From SZUA-521 sp041738285 (GTDB lineage: Bacteria > Pseudomonadota > Gammaproteobacteria > Pseudomonadales > Azotimanducaceae): a stretch of 59,302 bases of DNA. This document shows, one piece after another, positions 1 through 7,380 of the stretch; the stretch's first letter is position 1, and every line of letters begins with the position of its first letter. The position numbers and the translations under genes were made by a program. Location: NCBI GenBank assembly GCA_041738285.1, contig JBGSQB010000229.1, positions 1 to 59,302 on the forward strand. Reading direction: 5' to 3'. Below the pieces are notes generated by a model. The model saw nothing but the letters and a program-made list of their open reading frames with translations, was not told the DNA's origin and ran no database searches.

Positions 1-206
1 AACATGCATTTCAGACGGGCCGCGCCGTGGCTCAGCTCATGTACGACACCGTTGGCGGTGCCGCGGTCTATGCAAAAAACCCCTTCGATCGGCATCTGCG
101 GGACATGAACACGATGTGCCAACACATCGTGGCTCAGAGCAAGACGCTGGAATCGCCAGGTGGCCTGCTACTGGGGGTCGAAGATCGTGCGGCTCGCATG
201 TTGTAG
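1..206 (+). CDS. Acyl-CoA dehydrogenase / flavin monooxygenase, C-terminal end (partial)
   Basis: The frame is open from the left edge (first full codon at 3) and stops with TAG at 204-206. The 67 visible residues carry a tract ending in FDRHLRDM followed by a C-terminal helix, as in the type 2 acyl-CoA dehydrogenase C-terminal domain found in HsaA-like flavin monooxygenases and hydroxylases. The FAD-binding N-terminal part lies outside the window, so the substrate and even dehydrogenase versus monooxygenase cannot be decided. It is probably a cytoplasmic flavoenzyme of the same catabolic region as the P450 genes that follow. Family assignment rests on the short C-terminus only. Confidence 0.7.
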   Translation, partial: HAFQTGRAVAQLMYDTVGGAAVYAKNPFDRHLRDMNTMCQHIVAQSKTLESPGGLLLGVEDRAARML

Positions 207-301
207 GTGAAGGCTTTGCGATTTGGCTCAGGAAGCATAAGCTCGACGTGTCTGCCAACTGGCGCGTACCGGCAATGCGGTCCGCGTGAGGAGGAAAGGC
301 C

Positions 302-646
302 GTGGTTCGCCATGGCATTGCAGCGCTCGTGGGCAGTGTGATGGTGGTCGCCAGCGCGACTGCGGGTCCCCTTGTATTCACGATGCGACAACCTCTGCCG
401 GACATCCCCAAGCATCGCGGATTCTTCGCCTGCACCAGTGAGCTCAATCGCGCCGCGGGCCAGAATCTCGTGTACATCGAACCTCGGCACGCAGCCGATG
501 ACCTCGAACACAGTCGCTACTACCGCTTGAGCGCGCTGCTGAAGTCACCCCAGCAGTATGTGCGGGTCCATGCCGGCTGTACCACCTCCCGGGATGGGCG
601 CGAGGTCATCGCGATGGTGATTGGTGCCGCACCCTCGGTGGACTGA
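302..646 (+). CDS. Small secreted protein of unknown function
   Basis: This is a 114-residue protein with a GTG start. A strong Shine-Dalgarno (GAGGAGG, about 287-294) sits at good spacing and decides the start. Residues 1-22 form a signal peptide with a hydrophobic core ending near ATAG, so the mature protein of about 90 residues should be exported. It contains two cysteines (in FFACTSE and HAGCTTS) that could form a disulfide. No family was recognised. It lies after the acyl-CoA dehydrogenase end and converges on the P450 gene across the MITE-like element at 652-834. The reading frame is well supported by the RBS and signal peptide, but the function is unknown. Confidence 0.65.
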   Translation: MVRHGIAALVGSVMVVASATAGPLVFTMRQPLPDIPKHRGFFACTSELNRAAGQNLVYIEPRHAADDLEHSRYYRLSALLKSPQQYVRVHAGCTTSRDGREVIAMVIGAAPSVD

Positions 647-651
647 GACCC

Positions 652-834
652 CTAGCCTGCATATCTCACCGATTCTCTGCTGCGGACGCGCAGGACACGC
701 AAATCCTGCGTTGCGCTCGGATCGGTTGCTCGACGTGCTGTTCAAGTACGCCTGCGCGCCTGATCTGTCGCGCGCCTTGCCTTTGCGTGTGCTGCACGTC
801 CTCGCGACGAAAATCGGTGAGATATGCAGGCTAG
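652..834. mobile_element. MITE-like element with 19-bp terminal inverted repeats and CTAG flanks
   Basis: Perfect inverted repeats lie at 652-674 and 812-834. If the outer CTAG (652-655 and 831-834) is read as a 4-bp target duplication, the element is 656-830 (175 bp) with 19-bp ends CCTGCATATCTCACCGATT. It encodes no transposase. CC-starting ends with a 4-bp duplication recall IS1380-type elements, but that link is inference. It sits exactly between two convergent gene ends. The right CTAG supplies the TAG stop of the P450 gene. The long palindrome could also act as a two-way terminator. Confidence 0.7.
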
Positions 835-2087
835 ATCCGTTCAAGCACCACGGGTAGGCTCGTGTAGCCGCGGATGAGGTTCGACTGCGTGCGCACCGGC
901 GCGCCGACCACCTCGATGCGCTTGAACCGCGCCAGGATCTCTTCCCAGAGTACGCGCAGTTGCATCTCCGCCAGGCGATTGCCCATGCAGCGGTGGATGC
1001 CGTAGCCGAAAGAGACATGACTGCGCGCATTGGTGCGATCGATTTTCAGCTGATCGGCCTGATCGAACACGCGTTCGTCACGGTTGCCTGAAACGTACCA
1101 CATGATGACTTTGTCGCCAGCCTGGATGCGTTTGCCGCCGAGTTCGACGTCCACGGTCGCGGTGCGCCGCATGTGCGGCAGCGGTGTTTGCCAGCGAATG
1201 ATCTCCGACACCATATTGGGGATCAGCGCTGGATTGCTGCGCAGTGCGGCGAACTGATCGGGAAACTCGTTGAGCGCCAACACACCGCCGCTGATGGAAT
1301 TTCGCGTTGTGTCGTTGCCGCCGATGATGAGCAGTACCAGCGTCCCGAGGAACTCCTGACGCGGCATGTCGCGCGTCGACTCGCCGTGCGCGAGCATGGA
1401 GATGAGGTCGAACCGCGGCGGCTGCCGGGCACGCTCATCGCGCAGGCGCAGAAAGTACTCGACGCACTCGTTCAATTCCGCCTGGCGCTGTGCGTGACTT
1501 TCCACGACGCCAGTTTGCGGTCCGCCACCGGCCACATCCGACCAGCGCGTGAGCTTGCGCCGTTCCTCGAACGGAAAGTCGAGCAGCGTCGCCAGCATCT
1601 GGGTCGTCAATTCGATCGACACACGATCTACCCAGTCGAACTGCGCGCCGACCGGTAGCTCATCGAGAATTTCTGCTGCCCGCTGGCGGATGGTGAGTTC
1701 GAGATTGGCGAGATTGCGCGGTGCTACGGCGGGCGTCACGGTCAGGCGCTGCGCATCGTGCACCGGCGGGTCCATGGCGATGAACATGGGCAGCGGGAAG
1801 TCTTCCCGCTGCTCGTGGATGGTGATGTTCTCCTGCGACGAGAACTGAATGTGATTGGCGTCCACCGACTTCATGTCGGCGTGTCGTGTCACCGACCAGT
1901 ACGGACCGAATTTGCTCTGCGGGTGGTAGTGCACGGGGTCCTCCGCGCGCAGGCGCTCGAAGTAGGGTCCGTGCGTGTTGGTTGCGAACAAGTTGCGATC
2001 GCTGACATCGATGTCGTCGAGTGGCAGGGCGTATGCATGTTCGCGAGCCGCGGCGATCGCCTCGTACTCGTGCGCGAGGTGTTTCAT
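831..2087 (-). CDS. Cytochrome P450, CYP153-like (terminal alkane/fatty-acid hydroxylase type)
   Basis: This 418-residue soluble bacterial P450 has the I-helix motif GGNDTT at 256-261 followed by RNSISGG, ExxR at 295-298 and the heme loop FGYGIHRCMG with the cysteine ligand at 367. The MDPPVHD and EIIRWQTPLPHMRR stretches are characteristic of CYP153, whose known members hydroxylate alkanes or fatty acids at the terminal carbon. No ferredoxin or ferredoxin reductase is visible nearby, so electron partners are encoded elsewhere. The frame is open far upstream, but only the part from the ATG at 2087 is P450. An in-frame ATG at 2117 is also possible. It is divergent from the dehydrogenase gene at 2172. 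A paralogue lies at 7347-8591. Confidence 0.88.
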   Translation of the reverse strand: MKHLAHEYEAIAAAREHAYALPLDDIDVSDRNLFATNTHGPYFERLRAEDPVHYHPQSKFGPYWSVTRHADMKSVDANHIQFSSQENITIHEQREDFPLPMFIAMDPPVHDAQRLTVTPAVAPRNLANLELTIRQRAAEILDELPVGAQFDWVDRVSIELTTQMLATLLDFPFEERRKLTRWSDVAGGGPQTGVVESHAQRQAELNECVEYFLRLRDERARQPPRFDLISMLAHGESTRDMPRQEFLGTLVLLIIGGNDTTRNSISGGVLALNEFPDQFAALRSNPALIPNMVSEIIRWQTPLPHMRRTATVDVELGGKRIQAGDKVIMWYVSGNRDERVFDQADQLKIDRTNARSHVSFGYGIHRCMGNRLAEMQLRVLWEEILARFKRIEVVGAPVRTQSNLIRGYTSLPVVLERI

Positions 2088-2171
2088 GAGGTGCGTCCGA
2101 ATGACCCGACGCGGCATCCTCGCGCGAGAACCATGGTAAATTCCAGCACTTTCCGGCGTACGAGTACCACC

Positions 2172-3053
2172 ATGATCATCGGCTTCGTCGGTACCGGCAC
2201 CATGGGCCAGCCCATTGCCACGCATCTGTTGCGCGCGGGACACACGATCGTTGCGTTCGATCGCGTCGCGGCAGCGGTCGAACCGTTGCTCGCTGCAGGG
2301 GCGGTGATGGCGCCAACGCTCGCTGACATGGGGCAGGCGGCTCGCTGCGTGTTCCTTTCGTTGCCAGGACCTGCTGAGATTGCGGCAGTGACCGATGAAC
2401 TGCTGCGCGACCTGGGTGCGGGTTCCGTGATCGTGGACCTGTCGACCAATGCGGTGGAGTGCGCGCGTGCACTGGCCGCACGAGCCCGGGGTCGCGAGGT
2501 CGAGTTCATTGACGCGCCGGTCTCCGGCGGGGTTGCGGGCGCTGAGCGCGGTACGCTGTCGATCATGGTGGGCGCAACGGCGGGCGGCTTCAATCGCGTA
2601 CAGCCGCTGCTCAGTTACTTTGGCCGCACTGTTGTTCATGTCGGTCCGGTGGGCGCCGGGTCGCTGGCCAAACTGGTGAACAATCAGATCTTCCTCTGCG
2701 CCAGCGTGCTGCTGCAGGAAGGGTTCGTGCTCGGTGCCAAGGCCGGTATGGATGCGTCGTCCCTCAAGCGCATTCTGGACGCCAGTTCGGCGGGGCTCTT
2801 CACCCGTAAGGCCGGGTTCATGCTGACCCGCGACTTCGATGAGGCCCCGTTCAAACTGAGCATCGCCGAGAAGGATGTCGCGGTGGCATTGGAGTCCGCG
2901 CGTGCACTTGGCGTCGACATGCCAATGACGACTGCGGCGCATGGCGTCTATCGCGCCGCCTTGGAGGAAGGGCTCGCCGCGCAGGTCTTTTCGGCGACGC
3001 TCAAGGTGCTCGAAGCGCGCGCGGGCACCACCGTTGCGGCGATCGAGGAGTAG
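2172..3053 (+). CDS. NAD(P)-dependent oxidoreductase, 3-hydroxyisobutyrate dehydrogenase family
   Basis: The protein has 293 residues. The N-terminal Rossmann motif GTGTMG is at 7-12, the family signature DAPVSGG is at 114-120, and the catalytic lysine is in GAGSLAKLVNN (K167). Length is normal for beta-hydroxyacid dehydrogenases, which oxidise 3-hydroxyisobutyrate, tartronate semialdehyde, 6-phosphogluconate-like or related beta-hydroxy acids. The start chosen is the ATG directly before the beta strand IIGFVG. An in-frame ATG 14 codons upstream is less likely. It heads a plus-strand operon, with the P450 start only 3 bases after its stop, so it probably acts on a product of that pathway. The exact substrate is not predictable. 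Confidence 0.85.
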   Translation: MIIGFVGTGTMGQPIATHLLRAGHTIVAFDRVAAAVEPLLAAGAVMAPTLADMGQAARCVFLSLPGPAEIAAVTDELLRDLGAGSVIVDLSTNAVECARALAARARGREVEFIDAPVSGGVAGAERGTLSIMVGATAGGFNRVQPLLSYFGRTVVHVGPVGAGSLAKLVNNQIFLCASVLLQEGFVLGAKAGMDASSLKRILDASSAGLFTRKAGFMLTRDFDEAPFKLSIAEKDVAVALESARALGVDMPMTTAAHGVYRAALEEGLAAQVFSATLKVLEARAGTTVAAIEE

Positions 3054-3056
3054 CGC

Positions 3057-4274
3057 GTGCCCGCATCGCAGCCGTTGCTCGATCTGACGGATCGAAGCAA
3101 CTTCCGCCAGGGATTTCCCCACGAGTTCTTCGTTGGGCTGCGTGCCCACATGCCGCTGTATTGGCACCCGCCAACGTTGCACACACCCGATGGTGAAGGC
3201 TTCTGGGTGGTGAGCCGCTACGACGATGTTGCGAGTGTCATGCGCGATCCCGATACATACTCCTCGGACACCGGCGGCGGGCGTGACGGGGGCGGCACGG
3301 CGCTCAAGGACGAACGATCTGCCGGTGTGGCGCTCAACATGACCGATGATCCGACGCACCGGCGCCTGCGTGCTCTGGTCAACAAGGGTTTCACGCCGAA
3401 AGCGATCGATGCACTGGAAGCGCAGATCGATGAACGGATGAATGCACTGCTCGACGCGGTACAAGGTCGTGAGACGTTCGATTTCGTGGCAGCGATTGCA
3501 CGTGAATTGCCGCTGCAGATGATCTGCTCCGTGCTGGGCGTGCCGCAGGGTGATCGCGTGCAGCTGTGTGAGTGGATCGACCAGGGGGTCTCGACTCCGA
3601 GTGAATCGATCATTGCGCGCGAGTATCTGAACAAGATCCGCGACTACGGTCTGAAACTGATCGCGCAGAAGCGAAGGCATCCGGACAACGACATCCTGTC
3701 GACGATCGTGCATGCGCGATTCGAAGAGGATGACTCGCAGCTCAGCGACCGCGAGTTGATTGCCTTCTTCAACTTGCTATTTCCCGCAGGCGCGGAGACG
3801 ACGCGAAGTGCGTTGGCCGGTGCCGCGCACGCGTTCGTCGAGTGGCCGGACGAATTCAGTAAACTGAGGACCGATCAAGAACTGATGCGATCCGCGGTCG
3901 AAGAAGTCGTGCGTTGGACCACGCCGTCGGTGTACAAGCGACGCACGGCAACCGTGGATGCAGAAATTCTCGGCCAGACAATTCGCGCCGGCGACAAGGT
4001 GACGTTCTGGGAGATGTCCGCCAACCGTGACGAACGTGTGTTCGATGAACCCTTTCGGTTCGATGTGTCGCGCTGGCCCAACAAACATCTCGGGTTTGGT
4101 GCGGGTGTGCACTTCTGTCTCGGCGCGAGCCTCGCGCGCATGGAAATCAAGGTCGCGCTGCGCAACGTCTGTTCCCGTTTCAGCGGCTTCGAAGCCGTGG
4201 GCGACGTCGAGTGGACCCCGAACAACCGGCTGCTGGGGATTCGTAGGCTGGTCGTTCGTGCCGTTCCGTCGTGA
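3057..4274 (+). CDS. Cytochrome P450
   Basis: The protein has 405 residues and a GTG start 3 bases after the preceding stop, which indicates translational coupling. The I-helix motif is AGAETT, the ExxR is in EEVVRW, and the heme loop FGAGVHFCLG has its cysteine at 354, followed by LARMEI. The fold and length match soluble class I bacterial P450s related to the CYP125/CYP142/CYP124 sterol and fatty-acid oxidases, but family placement is tentative. It differs clearly from the two CYP153-like enzymes on either side. Being embedded between a beta-hydroxyacid dehydrogenase and a Gfo/Idh/MocA oxidoreductase is unusual and suggests a dedicated pathway. No redox partner gene is present. Confidence 0.88.
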   Translation: MPASQPLLDLTDRSNFRQGFPHEFFVGLRAHMPLYWHPPTLHTPDGEGFWVVSRYDDVASVMRDPDTYSSDTGGGRDGGGTALKDERSAGVALNMTDDPTHRRLRALVNKGFTPKAIDALEAQIDERMNALLDAVQGRETFDFVAAIARELPLQMICSVLGVPQGDRVQLCEWIDQGVSTPSESIIAREYLNKIRDYGLKLIAQKRRHPDNDILSTIVHARFEEDDSQLSDRELIAFFNLLFPAGAETTRSALAGAAHAFVEWPDEFSKLRTDQELMRSAVEEVVRWTTPSVYKRRTATVDAEILGQTIRAGDKVTFWEMSANRDERVFDEPFRFDVSRWPNKHLGFGAGVHFCLGASLARMEIKVALRNVCSRFSGFEAVGDVEWTPNNRLLGIRRLVVRAVPS

Positions 4275-4289
4275 GCCTGGAATTGAATC

Positions 4290-5369
4290 ATGACTGATAC
4301 ATTGCGCTACGCGGTGATCGGCACCGGCATGATGGGGTGTGAGCACATCCGCAATCTGCGCGTGCTCGAGGGCGCTGAGGTGGTGGCCTACGCTGACCCG
4401 AACGAAGCGCCGCGGGCGTGGGCGCGAACAGCGCTGCGCGGCGCGCGGGCCGAAGAGTTTTCCGATTATCGGCGCATGCTCGATCGCGTGGATGCTGATG
4501 TTGTGGTCATCGCCTCACCGAACTTCACCCACGCGGAAGTGCTCGACGCCGTGTTCGCGACCGATGCGCACATCATGGTGGAAAAGCCGCTGTGTACTCG
4601 CGTCGCGGATGCGCGCGCCGTTGCCGCGCGAGCGGACAGCCATGCGGGCATCGTGATGGTCGGTATGGAGTACCGTTTCATGCCGCCGACGGCGAGACTG
4701 ATCGAAGAGGTTGGCAATGGCACGATCGGTGCGTTGAAGATGTTGAGCATTCGCGAGCATCGGTGGCCGTTTCTCAAGAAGGTGGGCGACTGGAACCGTT
4801 TCACCGTGAATACGGGTGGCACGCTCGTAGAAAAATGCTGTCACTTCTTCGATCTGATGAATTTGATCGTTGGCAGTACTCCGACGCGGGTCTATGCATC
4901 GGGTGCACAGGACGTCAATCACCTCGATGAATGCTACGAAGGGGCAGTGCCTGACATACTCGACAACGCTTTGGTCGTCATCGACTTCGCCAACGGCGTT
5001 CGTGCGAGTCTGGATCTGTGCATGTTTGCCGACGGTGCCCGCACCGAACAGGAAATCGTCGCCACCGGCGATCGCGCGCGCATCGACGTCACCTTCCCGC
5101 AGGGTGACGTGTACATCGGCACCCGGCGGCCACTTGCGGTGTCACGCGAGCGCGTCGCGGTGGAGCCTTCTCTGATGAGGCTCGGCGTGCACTTCGGTGC
5201 CACCTATTTCGAACACCGTGCGCTGGCCGAAGCGATCAGAAGTGGGCTCGACTCACCGGTGACGGCTCATGAAGGATTCGCGGCGGTGGCGCTTGGTGCC
5301 GCAGCACAACAATCGATTGCGACAGGCGCGCCTGTCGATTACCCACGGTTTCTGGAGGACGCGCTATGA
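4290..5369 (+). CDS. Gfo/Idh/MocA family oxidoreductase
   Basis: This is a 359-residue NAD(P)-dependent dehydrogenase. The Rossmann motif GTGMMG begins near residue 11, the conserved EKPLC motif carries the catalytic-site lysine, and the C-terminal alpha/beta domain contains GGTLVEKCCHFFDL, where D/H residues of the active site usually lie. The family oxidises or reduces sugars, inositols and related polyols. It follows the P450 by 15 bases and overlaps the next gene by ATGA, so it belongs to the 2172-7380 operon. A sugar-type dehydrogenase beside a P450 may point to an oxidised cyclic polyol, glycoside or O-methyl sugar, which is only an inference. Confidence 0.87.
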   Translation: MTDTLRYAVIGTGMMGCEHIRNLRVLEGAEVVAYADPNEAPRAWARTALRGARAEEFSDYRRMLDRVDADVVVIASPNFTHAEVLDAVFATDAHIMVEKPLCTRVADARAVAARADSHAGIVMVGMEYRFMPPTARLIEEVGNGTIGALKMLSIREHRWPFLKKVGDWNRFTVNTGGTLVEKCCHFFDLMNLIVGSTPTRVYASGAQDVNHLDECYEGAVPDILDNALVVIDFANGVRASLDLCMFADGARTEQEIVATGDRARIDVTFPQGDVYIGTRRPLAVSRERVAVEPSLMRLGVHFGATYFEHRALAEAIRSGLDSPVTAHEGFAAVALGAAAQQSIATGAPVDYPRFLEDAL

Positions 5370-6262
5370 AGTCACTGATCAGCAAGGAACCTGTGGTCAT
5401 CGGCGCGCTGCCTCCGGTCGGGCGCCTCGCTTTCGGCTGCTGGCGATTCGTGGGCATGTCGGTCGCGGAGGCCCGCATGCGCATCGACACCGCTCTTGCG
5501 ACCGGCATGAATCTGATCGACACCGCGGACGTGTACGGCCTGGATTGGGGCGGAACCGGCTTTGGCGCCAGTGAGGAGTTGCTCGGATCGGTGTTGGCCA
5601 AGCATCCACAGCTGCGTGAGCGGATGGTGCTTGCGAGCAAGGGGGGCATCATGCCGGGCGTGCCCTACGATTCGAGCGCGGCATATTTGGTGCGTGCCTG
5701 CGAAGCGTCGCTGACGCGGCTCAACACCGATGTCATCGATTTGTACCAGATTCATCGCCCGGATCCTTTCACGCATCCCGACGAGATCGCCGAAGCGATG
5801 ATGAAACTGACCAGCGCCGGTAAGATCCGCGAGGTCGGCGTGTCGAATTTCACCGCGAGCCACCTGCATGCGCTGTCCCGCGCGGTGCCGATCGCCTCGC
5901 ACCAGGTCGAGTTCTCCGCTTTGCACCTCGCGCCATTGCACGATGGCACGTTCGATCAGTGCCTTGCGTCATCCATGCCGGCAATGGCCTGGAGTCCGCT
6001 GGCTGGCGGCCGATTGTCGACCGGCGAAGGCCTGCGCGCGCCGCTCCTCAAACGGCTCGACTACCTGGCCGAGCGCGAAGGCGTTGATCGCGGCACGATT
6101 GCGCTGGCGTTCACGCTTGCCCATCCGGTGCGCGCGATCTCGATCATCGGCAGCATGAATCTCGATCGCATCAGCGCTGCCGCTTCGGCACTCGATGTCA
6201 ATCTGGAACGCAGTGACGTCTACGATCTGATCGAAGCATCCACCGGTATCGCTTTGCCATGA
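5366..6262 (+). CDS. Aldo/keto reductase
   Basis: The protein has 298 residues. The catalytic tetrad is visible as D52, Y57 (DVYG), K92 (SKGG) and H130 (QIHRPD). The substrate-binding (beta/alpha)8 barrel continues with GVSNF and a C-terminal cofactor region around IIGSMNLDRI, typical of NADPH-dependent AKRs. The start codon overlaps the stop of the upstream Gfo/Idh/MocA gene (ATGA at 5366-5369), and its own stop overlaps the next start in the same way, so the three proteins should be made together. It probably reduces or oxidises a carbonyl/alcohol intermediate of the same pathway. The substrate is unknown. Confidence 0.88.
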   Translation: MKSLISKEPVVIGALPPVGRLAFGCWRFVGMSVAEARMRIDTALATGMNLIDTADVYGLDWGGTGFGASEELLGSVLAKHPQLRERMVLASKGGIMPGVPYDSSAAYLVRACEASLTRLNTDVIDLYQIHRPDPFTHPDEIAEAMMKLTSAGKIREVGVSNFTASHLHALSRAVPIASHQVEFSALHLAPLHDGTFDQCLASSMPAMAWSPLAGGRLSTGEGLRAPLLKRLDYLAEREGVDRGTIALAFTLAHPVRAISIIGSMNLDRISAAASALDVNLERSDVYDLIEASTGIALP

Positions 6263-7380
6263 CCGTGGAGGTGAGCTGGTTTTCCGCACTGTGCGATGAC
6301 GACTACGAGTATCTCGGCGTCGAAGACCCCGATCTGAAGTCGTCGTGGGCGCATTGTCGGGACATTGCGATGGCAGCGGAGGCGGGTGGTTTCGAAAATC
6401 TACTGTTGCCTTCCGGCTACGCCCTGGGGATGGATTCGATCGCCTTCGCCGGTGGCATGGCGCCCTTGCTGGAACGCATGCGACTGCTGGTCGCAGTGCG
6501 TTGTGGTGAGCTATGGACACCCCAACTCGCGCGCCAGCTGGCAACCCTCGATCGCATGCTCGATGGCCGGCTCACCGTGAACATCATCTCCTCGGATCTG
6601 CCGGGCGAGTCGCTCGATTCCGCGCCGCGCTACCGGCGCACACTGGAAGTGATGCAGGTATTGCGCACGCTGCTCGATGGCAAGCCGGTCGACTTCCACG
6701 GTGAGTTCATCGATCTCGAAGTGACACCACCGCGCGTGGGCACGGTGTCGGGCCGGTGTCCGCCGTTCTACTTCGGCGGTTTGAGCGAACCTGCACGCGA
6801 GGTCGCCGCCGCTGCCGCGGACGTCTATCTCATGTGGCCCGACACCCTCGGTGGTGTGCAATCGGTGATCGAGGACCTATCGGCTCGAGCACGACGCGCC
6901 GGGCGAACATTGCGGTTCGGCTATCGCGTTCACGTCATTGTTGGCGCGACGGAAACCGACGCGCGTGCCGAAGCGGCGCGCCTGGTCAGTCGGCTCGATG
7001 ATGCGGTCGGAGCCGAGATCCGGCGCCGGTCGTTGGACTCCGCGTCGGTGGGTGTGCGACGTCAAGCGGAGCTACGCAGCGACGCAAGCGCAGATGGATT
7101 CATAGAAGACAACCTGTGGACCGGCATCGGTCGCGCGCGCTCAGGCTGTGGCGCCGCCATCGTTGGTGATCCGGATCAGGTCGTGGCGAAGCTCGAAGCC
7201 TATCGGCGCCTCGGTGTCGAGGCATTCATTCTTTCTGGTTATCCGCATCTGCCGGCGTGCAAGTTGTTCGCGCGCGAAGTACTGCCGCGATTGGATCATG
7301 GGCCGTTGTTCGCGGGCGAGCCCGCTCCCACAGGGACCGCCCCCGGCTATACGACCAGCCGTACCGGCAACTCGCTGTAG
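6259..7380 (+). CDS. LLM-class flavin-dependent oxidoreductase (SsuD-like)
   Basis: The protein has 373 residues of bacterial luciferase-like (LLM) fold, resembling the alkanesulfonate monooxygenase branch. Landmarks are the MDSIAFAGGMA segment, RLTVNIISSDLPGE, the flavin-contacting PFYFGGLSEPAREVAA and a C-terminal GDPDQVVAKLEAY. The enzyme would use reduced flavin and oxygen to oxidise or cleave its substrate. It is the last gene of the operon and overlaps the preceding stop by ATGA. The last 25 or so residues look acquired. From about 7309 they are encoded by a REP palindrome and then by the antisense of the convergent P450 C-terminus. The ancestral stop was probably near 7305. Confidence 0.83.
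   Translation: MTVEVSWFSALCDDDYEYLGVEDPDLKSSWAHCRDIAMAAEAGGFENLLLPSGYALGMDSIAFAGGMAPLLERMRLLVAVRCGELWTPQLARQLATLDRMLDGRLTVNIISSDLPGESLDSAPRYRRTLEVMQVLRTLLDGKPVDFHGEFIDLEVTPPRVGTVSGRCPPFYFGGLSEPAREVAAAAADVYLMWPDTLGGVQSVIEDLSARARRAGRTLRFGYRVHVIVGATETDARAEAARLVSRLDDAVGAEIRRRSLDSASVGVRRQAELRSDASADGFIEDNLWTGIGRARSGCGAAIVGDPDQVVAKLEAYRRLGVEAFILSGYPHLPACKLFAREVLPRLDHGPLFAGEPAPTGTAPGYTTSRTGNSL
7309..7336. repeat. REP palindrome (GCGGGC-GA-GCCCGC core)
   Basis: The sequence TCGCGGGCGAGCCCGCTCCC followed by ACAGGG is a REP-type palindrome of the class widely seen in gammaproteobacteria. Related copies occur in this window at 32206-32229 and 35543-35618. Here it lies inside the 3' end of the LLM oxidoreductase frame, immediately before the convergent P450 stop codon at 7347. 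Confidence 0.75.

Noticed and set aside
831..3713. A 960-codon open frame on the minus strand including the P450
   Set aside because: Only the part from 2087 down is P450. The upstream part is antisense to the dehydrogenase and second P450, with no domain and a histidine/arginine-rich composition typical of shadow frames in high-GC DNA.
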